Below are positions 33,127 to 38,431 of a DNA stretch of 38,431 bases, in pieces. Each line of letters begins with the position of its first letter. Positions within the stretch are counted from its first letter, which is position 1. The DNA comes from an uncultured Clostridia bacterium (GTDB taxonomy: Bacteria > Bacillota > Clostridia > Oscillospirales > Ruminococcaceae). Below the pieces are notes generated by a model, which was given only the letters and a program-made list of their open reading frames with translations, was not told the DNA's origin and made no database searches. The position numbers and the translations under genes are program-made. The DNA lies in the NCBI GenBank assembly GCA_945833805.1, contig CAMAGG010000003.1, positions 1-38,431 of the forward strand. Direction: 5' to 3'.

Positions 33127-34908
33127 ATGAATTCACAGATATGGAAAACCATACTTGACGACCTTGGCGAGGATATAGTGAACTCCGCGGCGGAGCGGTT
33201 CGGAAAGGAGGAATTCTCCGGCGATGACCCGGCGAACTACCCGGCTGACAGAAGCCCCGTTGAATACCGTTTCACGGAGAAAAAAATCTCGAAACGCATA
33301 GGTCTAGCTATCGGGATAGGATCTGCGGCGGTGGTCGCTTTAGGTGTCGGAATAGCGGCTTATGTCAGGACAACGACCCTAGATGATATAGTACTCCCTA
33401 ATTCCGGGGCAGTCAGCAGCGATCCGTCAGCAACCATATCCTCTACATACGACAGCCAAGTGGAATACATTGAATCTAATGACGAGCCGAGCGTAGAAGA
33501 AATTATTGAGTTGAAATACGATGGATTTGACCTTGAACTGTTTGAGGAGTATTTCTATGGCTCGTGGGTAGACGACGGCGGCTGGTCAATGCAGCTCGGC
33601 TATTCGCCGAATGAGTTTTTCGGTTACAGCTCTGGGAGAATAGTTGCAGGAATGGTCAGGGATTTCATGGGCTGTTATATGATTCAGCAAACAAACGATG
33701 GCTATGATATGCTGTTTGTGCCGCAGTCCGAACAGGATAAGCTGTATTATTTCTATAACGTTACGCTGACGGACGATGGTGGATTGCCAGAGGATTTCTG
33801 GACGTCAGATCATGAATACACCGCAATTTACACCCGCGGGGAAGCTGTGTCCGAGGGGAATTCGCTGGGCTATTTCGGAGTTGAAAAGCTAGCCTATGAA
33901 ATGGGCGTAACTTCGGATTGGCTGCTTACGCAGGACATTCAGTTCGAGGGCGGCGAAGCGGAACTATGGACAAGAAGCGGAGCGGAATTCCCGGACTGGG
34001 AAAACATTATCCTGCTCGACCAGAGCGATAACAGCGTGACATTGTGTATGGCTTATGTTTCGGCGGATAATACCGATGACAGGAAGTACTTTGATGTCAC
34101 ATTCGAGCGGGATAACAGCGGCTCTTGGGAAATGACAACGGTTCAGTCGGGAAAGCTTTATTTCGGTGATGCTGAGCTTTACAGCGGGCTTACCAAAGAG
34201 GGCTTTCAGCTTTTCAAGCAGCATTTCTCCGACTGGTGGTACAGCGAAACCGATGAGTACCCGTCAATTGTCCTGATTTATAAAGATGATGTCTTTACAC
34301 CGACTGAACCCTGCTCCGGAATAGCAGAAGCCGCGGGCGGCTGGGCTATGCGTCAGGAATCTGACGAGGGAAGAATATACTATATTCCGGAAAATGACGC
34401 TCAGCATATGTATCTATACATTCCGGACGAAAATGGTTTTGCCAAGCGTGATGAATATGCGGCAGTATACGAACGCTCCGGCGGCGCTATGGGCTATGCC
34501 GGCAGCGTTCGGGTTTCGTGGCTGGGTCTGGAGCGCTATAAATTCATGCACGACTACAACCCGGACGGCGACAGCCTTGCTTCGGCGATAGAGCGGGCGC
34601 TCACGCAGGATATAGAAATAGGCGGTTCTGCTGCAAACTATACCGCCGACATGGAGGGCTGGGACGGCTATCGTATCTCTGAGCAGTCCGAAAGCCTTGT
34701 GCTGTTCTCCTATCAGCTTTTTAACGCTATTGGAGAAAGCTGCTGGGTAACTCAGGAGCTTGTGAAGAATGGCGCAGACTGGACTCTGGGCGAGATCACC
34801 GAGCGCGAACTCACCAACGATGACATTGTGCGGGAAGAGGGCTTTGTGCCGATAACATGGTCTGATGATTTCCCGTTAGAAAGCGAGGTCGAAGTTGATG
34901 GAAGATAA
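33127..34908 (+). CDS. Membrane protein with duplicated ectodomain, likely regulator of the ECF sigma factor
   Basis: 593 residues. A cytoplasmic head of about 57 residues is followed by one membrane helix (58-80), a Ser/Thr-rich stalk and a large outside domain. That domain is a tandem repeat of about 225 residues. Repeat 1 runs from about 133 to 357 and repeat 2 from about 359 to the C-terminus. Shared landmarks are a Phe-rich start, a Trp/Gly pair, a YAAVYERSGG/YTAIYTRGEA strand, LTQDI (268 and 493) and a Trp-led strand (291 and 512). I recognise no named domain. The head lacks a zinc-binding anti-sigma HxxxCxxC motif. The end overlaps the sigma factor gene by 11 bases, so it is inferred, not shown, to act as its anti-sigma factor or signal sensor. 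Confidence 0.75.
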   Translation: MNSQIWKTILDDLGEDIVNSAAERFGKEEFSGDDPANYPADRSPVEYRFTEKKISKRIGLAIGIGSAAVVALGVGIAAYVRTTTLDDIVLPNSGAVSSDPSATISSTYDSQVEYIESNDEPSVEEIIELKYDGFDLELFEEYFYGSWVDDGGWSMQLGYSPNEFFGYSSGRIVAGMVRDFMGCYMIQQTNDGYDMLFVPQSEQDKLYYFYNVTLTDDGGLPEDFWTSDHEYTAIYTRGEAVSEGNSLGYFGVEKLAYEMGVTSDWLLTQDIQFEGGEAELWTRSGAEFPDWENIILLDQSDNSVTLCMAYVSADNTDDRKYFDVTFERDNSGSWEMTTVQSGKLYFGDAELYSGLTKEGFQLFKQHFSDWWYSETDEYPSIVLIYKDDVFTPTEPCSGIAEAAGGWAMRQESDEGRIYYIPENDAQHMYLYIPDENGFAKRDEYAAVYERSGGAMGYAGSVRVSWLGLERYKFMHDYNPDGDSLASAIERALTQDIEIGGSAANYTADMEGWDGYRISEQSESLVLFSYQLFNAIGESCWVTQELVKNGADWTLGEITERELTNDDIVREEGFVPITWSDDFPLESEVEVDGR

Positions 34909-35446
34909 CCAGATAATCGAGTTGTACTTCCAGCGTGACGAGCAGGCTATCGCAGAAACCCAGAGCAAATACGGCAGGCTGTGCGGGAAGATAGCCGGGG
35001 GAATTCTCACCCGCCCTGAGGACGCAGAGGAAGCGGTGAGCAGCAGTTACATAAAGCTGTGGAATGCGATACCGCCGAAGCGCCCGACTTCGCTGTGCGG
35101 CTATCTGTGCGCAATAGTCCGGAACACGGCGCTGAACCTGTACGACAACCTGCGGCGGCGTTCCTGCGAGGAGCTTTACGGAGAGCTTGCGGAGGTTATT
35201 CCAGACAGTGTGAGCGTTGACCAGCAGCTTGACAGCCGGGAGATATCCGACAGCCTTAACCGTTTCCTGCGGGGCTGCAATAAGAAGAGCCGGGATATTT
35301 TCACCGGGCGGTATTACTTCAATATGTCAGTGAGGGATATCGCCGAGGGCATGGGAATGACCGAAACTGCGGTAAAGACACGGCTTTCCCGCACCCGCGC
35401 CGAGCTGAAAAAATATCTCGTCAGCAGCGGGGTCTTTACAGATTAA
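34898..35446 (+). CDS. ECF-subfamily RNA polymerase sigma factor
   Basis: 182 residues from the ATG at 34898; a TTG one codon earlier is possible. Sigma region 2 is seen in EDAEEAVSSSYIKLWNAI and GYLCAIVRNTALNLYDNLR. Region 4 is seen in FTGRYYFNMSVRDIAEGMGM followed by TETAVKTRLSRTR. Regions 1 and 3 are missing, which defines the extracytoplasmic-function group. The gene overlaps the membrane protein gene by 11 bases. Here the putative sensor comes first and the sigma factor second, the opposite of the common order. A terminator follows. Autoregulation through the ECF-type promoter upstream of the pair is inferred. Confidence 0.92.
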   Translation: MEDNQIIELYFQRDEQAIAETQSKYGRLCGKIAGGILTRPEDAEEAVSSSYIKLWNAIPPKRPTSLCGYLCAIVRNTALNLYDNLRRRSCEELYGELAEVIPDSVSVDQQLDSREISDSLNRFLRGCNKKSRDIFTGRYYFNMSVRDIAEGMGMTETAVKTRLSRTRAELKKYLVSSGVFTD

Positions 35447-35452
35447 TTTATT

Positions 35453-35485
35453 AGCTCCTGTGTTTTGCGCAGGAGCTATTATTTT
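35453..35485 (+). terminator. Intrinsic terminator after the sigma factor gene
   Basis: An 8-bp perfect stem (35453-35460/35470-35477) with two further closing pairs inside the loop is followed by a broken T-run (ATTATTTT). It lies 6 bases after the stop codon. Confidence 0.65.
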
Positions 35486-35507
35486 GGCAAATTAGCTAAA
35501 AAACCGA

Positions 35508-35536
35508 TTGACAAAGCAACTGAAAAGAGGTATAAT
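35508..35536 (+). promoter_or_regulatory. Consensus sigma-A promoter of galE
   Basis: TTGACA at 35508-35513 and TATAAT at 35531-35536, both perfect, are 17 bases apart. A leader of about 60 bases follows. Confidence 0.9.
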
Positions 35537-35549
35537 AATAATGTATTTT

Positions 35550-35578
35550 CAGTCCGTGGATATTAAACGGGCGGACTG
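35550..35578 (+). promoter_or_regulatory. Leader hairpin of galE
   Basis: CAGTCCG (35550-35556) pairs with CGGACTG (35572-35578) near the 5' end of the predicted transcript. Within it, CCGT and ACGG can pair in an alternative way. No T-run follows, so it is a stabilising or regulatory stem rather than a terminator. Confidence 0.45.
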
Positions 35579-35605
35579 TACATAATTATTTCGGAGGGTC
35601 AGGAT

Positions 35606-36616
35606 ATGGCTATTCTTGTAACAGGAGGAGCAGGTTTTATCGGCTCCCACACCTGCGTTGAGCTTCTCAATGCCGGTGAAGATATCGTTGTCATGGACAA
35701 CTTCTACAACTCAAATCCCCGCGCTCTTGACGGTATCAGAAAAATCACCGGCAAGGACTTTAAATTTTATGAAGCAGATATGCTGGATATCTCTGCCGTG
35801 GACAGAATTTTTGCGGAAAACGATATCGAGCAGGTCATTCATTTCGCAGGCTACAAGTGCGTTCCTGAGAGCGTTAAGAAGCCGCTGATGTATTATTCCA
35901 ACAATCTCCGCGGCACTTTCAATATTCTGGAAACCATGAAGAAATACGGCTGCACGAAGTTTGTGTTCAGCTCCTCCGCAACGGTTTACGGGATTCCCGC
36001 GAGCGTTCCGGTAAGGGAGGATTTCCCGCTGTCCGCGATAAATCCCTACGGCAGCACCAAGCTCATTATTGAGAATCTCTGCCGTGAAATGTCCGCCGCA
36101 GACCCGGCATGGACGATGATCCTGCTGCGGTACTTCAACCCGGTAGGCGCGCATGAGAGCGGTCTTATCGGCGAAGACCCCAACGGTATCCCGAACAACC
36201 TTATGCCGATAGTCCTTGACAAGGCGACTGGAAAGCGCGATGTGCTGAGCGTTGCGGGCAATGATTATCCTACCCCGGACGGCACCTGCGTCCGCGACTA
36301 CATACACGTTGTTGACCTTGCAAAGGGGCATGTTGCGGCGGTGAAAAAGGCGAGAACAATTACCGGTGCGCCGGCTTACAACCTCGGTACGGGCAAGGGC
36401 TACTCCGTTCTGGAAATACTTGACACATTCCAGAGGGTGAACGACATCGACCTCGGCTACACCATCGGCGAAAGACGTCCCGGCGACGCCGCTGCGACCT
36501 ATTCCGATCCCTCTCTCGCTGAAAAGGAGCTTGGCTGGAAAGCGGAAAAGACCCTTGATGAAATGTGCCGCGATGCATGGCATTTCAGAAAGCTCCGTGA
36601 GGAAGAGAATAAGTGA
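35606..36616 (+). CDS. galE: UDP-glucose 4-epimerase
   Basis: 336 residues, an extended short-chain dehydrogenase/reductase. The NAD-binding GGAGFIGS is at 7-14. The catalytic residues are Ser 123/124, Tyr 148 and Lys 152, in SSSATVYG and NPYGSTK. RYFNPVGAHESGLIGEDP and YPTPDGTCVRDYIHVVDLA are typical for GalE rather than other epimerases. It interconverts UDP-glucose and UDP-galactose for the Leloir pathway and for surface polysaccharide precursors. GGAGGG lies 8 bases before the ATG. It is a single gene with its own strong promoter. Confidence 0.96.
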   Translation: MAILVTGGAGFIGSHTCVELLNAGEDIVVMDNFYNSNPRALDGIRKITGKDFKFYEADMLDISAVDRIFAENDIEQVIHFAGYKCVPESVKKPLMYYSNNLRGTFNILETMKKYGCTKFVFSSSATVYGIPASVPVREDFPLSAINPYGSTKLIIENLCREMSAADPAWTMILLRYFNPVGAHESGLIGEDPNGIPNNLMPIVLDKATGKRDVLSVAGNDYPTPDGTCVRDYIHVVDLAKGHVAAVKKARTITGAPAYNLGTGKGYSVLEILDTFQRVNDIDLGYTIGERRPGDAAATYSDPSLAEKELGWKAEKTLDEMCRDAWHFRKLREEENK

Positions 36617-36659
36617 TATGAAAAAAACGCATTTTTCTGAAAAAATCGCAAAAAACCTA

Positions 36660-36688
36660 TTTACAAAGCAGAAAAAATGTGATATAAT
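36660..36688 (+). promoter_or_regulatory. Promoter of rpsO
   Basis: TTTACA at 36660-36665 and TATAAT at 36683-36688 are 17 bases apart, and TGA immediately before the -10 gives an extended -10 (TGnTATAAT). This is a strong promoter, as expected for a ribosomal protein gene. Confidence 0.88.
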
Positions 36689-36694
36689 ATCCAT

Positions 36695-36806
36695 GTTGTG
36701 CATAAGCACGACCATACCGGCTCCGTGGACTGCGGATTCTGCTCCGACCGGAGAAACACCATGTCCCTTTACTGCGAAACCGGAATAAATTCAACGAGGT
36801 GTTACT
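36695..36806 (+). promoter_or_regulatory. Structured rpsO leader, possible S15 autoregulatory site
   Basis: The leader of about 110 bases has a GTGC-ATAA-GCAC hairpin near its start, a CGGA/TCCG hairpin in the middle, and two CCGG elements that can close a larger stem around it. This could form the junction to which S15 binds in other bacteria, but no consensus was tested. Confidence 0.4.
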
Positions 36807-37073
36807 ATGTTAAGAAAAGAAGAAAAGACAGCCGTTATCGAGGCTAACCGTCTGCATGACCATGACACAGGTTCTCCTGAGGTTCAGATCGCTATTCTCA
36901 CACAGAGAATCAACGAGCTGACCGAACACATCAAGGTTCATCAGAAGGATCACCACTCCCGTCGTGGCCTTCTGAAGATGGTAGGTCACAGAAGAAACCT
37001 TCTGAACTACCTCCAGAAGAAGGATATCGAACGCTATCGTGCGATCATTGCTAAGTTGGGTATCCGTAAGTAA
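36807..37073 (+). CDS. rpsO: 30S ribosomal protein S15
   Basis: 88 residues, the usual length. The whole sequence follows the family: [20 protein letters not shown], then [20 protein letters not shown], then [12 protein letters not shown], ending LGIRK. S15 binds 16S rRNA helices 20-22 early in 30S assembly. GAGGTG is its ribosome binding site. It is followed by a terminator and by pnp, the near-universal order. Confidence 0.98.
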   Translation: MLRKEEKTAVIEANRLHDHDTGSPEVQIAILTQRINELTEHIKVHQKDHHSRRGLLKMVGHRRNLLNYLQKKDIERYRAIIAKLGIRK

Positions 37074-37082
37074 TCTTTGGAG

Positions 37083-37121
37083 AAAAGGGCAGCGCTGCGC
37101 ACAAAACAGTTCTGCCCTTTT
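37083..37121 (+). terminator. Intrinsic terminator between rpsO and pnp
   Basis: A perfect 10-bp stem AAAAGGGCAG/CTGCCCTTTT (37083-37092/37112-37121) has a 19-base loop. The T4 is part of the stem, so readthrough into pnp is plausible. Confidence 0.7.
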
Positions 37122-37130
37122 AATCTAAGG

Positions 37131-37215
37131 CTTTGATCAAAGGCACAGATTTTGGCATTTAAACTGAGTATCCGGGCAGCCGGATATTGACTTTAATTGC
37201 TGATACTGTGCCTTT
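37131..37215 (+). promoter_or_regulatory. Structured leader of pnp
   Basis: A perfect 10-bp long-range stem (37139-37148/37206-37215) encloses a perfect 7-bp hairpin with a GCAG loop (37169-37186). The 12-base palindrome CTTTGATCAAAG (37131-37142) shares four bases with the outer stem, so the two folds compete. pnp leaders in enterobacteria are stem-loops cleaved for autoregulation; a similar role here is inference. Confidence 0.5.
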
Positions 37216-37248
37216 AGAAAATGTATTAAATGAAAGGAAATAAAGGCG

Positions 37249-38431
37249 ATGTTTGAAAATTACAGAGTATTCAAGACCATGTTTGCCGGACGCGAGCTTA
37301 CAGTTGAAACCGGCAAGGTATGCGGGCTTGCCAACGGCTCCTGCTGGGTAAGATACGGCGAAACCGTTGTCATGGTAAACGTTGCGGCAAGCGCAAAGCC
37401 CCGGGACGGCGTGGATTTCTTCCCGCTTTCCGTTGACTATGAGGAAAAACTTTATTCTGTCGGCAAGATTCCCGGAGGCTTCCTCAAGAGAGAGGGCAGA
37501 CCCAGCGAAAAGGCTATCCTGACCTCCCGTGTTGTTGACCGTCCTATGCGTCCGCTGTTCCCGAAGGACATGAGAAACGATGTTGCTATCACCATGACAG
37601 TTCTCGCAGTTGACCCCGACTGCTCCCCGGAAATTCTCGGCATGATCGGCGCTTCTATCGCGGTTTCGATTTCAGATGTTCCGTGGAATGGTCCGATAGG
37701 CGGTATCAGCGTTGGTCTGGTTGACGGCGAGATCGTGCTTATGCCGAACCTTGAGCAGAGGGCAAAGTCCGATCTGAACCTCACCGTTGCTTCCTCCGAG
37801 AAAAAGGTCGTTATGATCGAGGCAGGCGCGAACGAAGTTCCGGACGATGTTATGTTTGACGCTATCATGGCTGGTCACAATGAGATCGTGAAGTCCCTCA
37901 TTCCGTTCATCAAGGACATTCAGGCGCAGATCGGCAAGCCGAAGTTCGCGTTTGAGTCACAGGAAGTTGACCATGATATGTTCGACGCGATCTCCGATTT
38001 CGCTATCGAGAGAATCCGTTATGCGCTTGACACCGATGACAAGAATATCCGTGAGGAGCGCTTAAAGCCTATCGTTGACGATATCCACGCAAAGTTTGAC
38101 GAGGTATATCCCGAAAAGATCGCAATGATCGACGAGGCTATATACAAGCTCCAGAAGTTTGTAGTACGCCGTTGGCTGCTGGACGACAACAAGCGTGTTG
38201 ACGGCAGAAAGATGGACGAGATCCGTCCGCTGGCAGCAGAGGTAGGCTTCCTGCCCAGAGTACACGGCTCCGGTTTGTTCACCAGAGGTCAGACGCAGGT
38301 AATGACTATCTGCACCCTCGGTCCGGTAAGCGACAGCCAGAAGCTGGAGGGCCTGGACGAGGAAGACGGCAAGCGTTATATGCACCACTACAACTTCCCG
38401 GCATACTCTGTCGGTGAAACCAAGGCAAGCC
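37249..38431 (+). CDS. pnp: Polyribonucleotide nucleotidyltransferase (5' part)
   Basis: Open to the right edge of the window, 394 complete codons. PNPase degrades RNA 3'-5' by phosphorolysis and can add tails. The N-terminal RNase PH domain (GRELTVETGKVCGLANGSC, FFPLSVDYEEKLYSVGKIPG, FLKREGRPSE, LTSRVVDRPMRPLFP) is complete. The helical linker and the start of the second RNase PH domain (RVDGRKMDEIRPLAAEV, LFTRGQTQV, HHYNFPAYSVGE) are visible. The catalytic core of the second domain, KH and S1 domains lie outside the window. AAAGGA is about 10 bases before the ATG at 37249. Confidence 0.96.
   Translation, partial: MFENYRVFKTMFAGRELTVETGKVCGLANGSCWVRYGETVVMVNVAASAKPRDGVDFFPLSVDYEEKLYSVGKIPGGFLKREGRPSEKAILTSRVVDRPMRPLFPKDMRNDVAITMTVLAVDPDCSPEILGMIGASIAVSISDVPWNGPIGGISVGLVDGEIVLMPNLEQRAKSDLNLTVASSEKKVVMIEAGANEVPDDVMFDAIMAGHNEIVKSLIPFIKDIQAQIGKPKFAFESQEVDHDMFDAISDFAIERIRYALDTDDKNIREERLKPIVDDIHAKFDEVYPEKIAMIDEAIYKLQKFVVRRWLLDDNKRVDGRKMDEIRPLAAEVGFLPRVHGSGLFTRGQTQVMTICTLGPVSDSQKLEGLDEEDGKRYMHHYNFPAYSVGETKAS

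Noticed and set aside
35711-36715. 334-codon open frame on the minus strand opposite galE
   Set aside because: It lies fully antisense to a clear galE with catalytic residues, has no ribosome binding site or recognisable motif, and its length follows from codon bias.
36531-36788. 85-codon plus-strand frame from the galE end into the rpsO leader
   Set aside because: It crosses the rpsO promoter and leader and has no family resemblance.
37187-37207. TTGACT...GATACT as a pnp promoter
   Set aside because: The spacer is only 9 bases; no properly spaced -10 is visible.

Overview
This 38.4 kb window looks like a core chromosomal segment from an anaerobic Clostridia-class Firmicute, most likely a Ruminococcus-like member of the Oscillospiraceae. 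Three things point there: the conserved blocks miaB-ylbF-mutS-(small protein)-mutL-miaA-hfq and yggS-sepF-ylmH-divIVA-ileS-lspA-rluD, a split transketolase, and a large secreted dockerin protein of the kind found in cellulosome-forming gut or rumen bacteria. Gene density is high and no intergenic gap exceeds 300 bases. I see no tRNA, rRNA, CRISPR array, phage gene or insertion sequence.

Layout. (1) 1-3950: tandem small hairpins, a strong sigma-A promoter and a secreted multidomain dockerin protein, closed by a bidirectional terminator. (2) 3952-8552, minus strand: a three-gene operon of hybrid histidine kinase, pyridoxamine kinase and EamA-type transporter, read from a consensus promoter. (3) 8774-12982: prmA, a small membrane protein, recD2 and comF. 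(4) 13063-20924: miaB, a YlbF/YmcA-family protein, mutS, a DUF3221-like protein, mutL and miaA, covering mismatch repair and modification of tRNA position 37. (5) 21044-24562: hfq behind a structured leader, an HlyD-like membrane protein, yggS, sepF and ylmH. (6) 24669-30806: divIVA, ileS, lspA, an RluD-family pseudouridine synthase and a HAD phosphatase. (7) 30812-32997: two tiny ORFs and the two transketolase subunits. (8) 33055-35446: a membrane protein with a duplicated ectodomain, overlapping a downstream ECF sigma factor gene and preceded by an ECF-type promoter that carries a perfect dyad. (9) 35508-38431: galE, rpsO and the 5' part of pnp, each with its own structured leader.

Most genes are housekeeping. 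The most novel-looking parts are the ECF module at 33055-35446 (membrane protein before sigma factor, a repeat of about 225 residues, and an inverted repeat over the likely -10), the hybrid kinase/B6 kinase/transporter operon, the modular duplication in the dockerin protein, and the structured leaders of hfq and pnp. All functional statements come from reading motifs and context; no database search or folding program was run.
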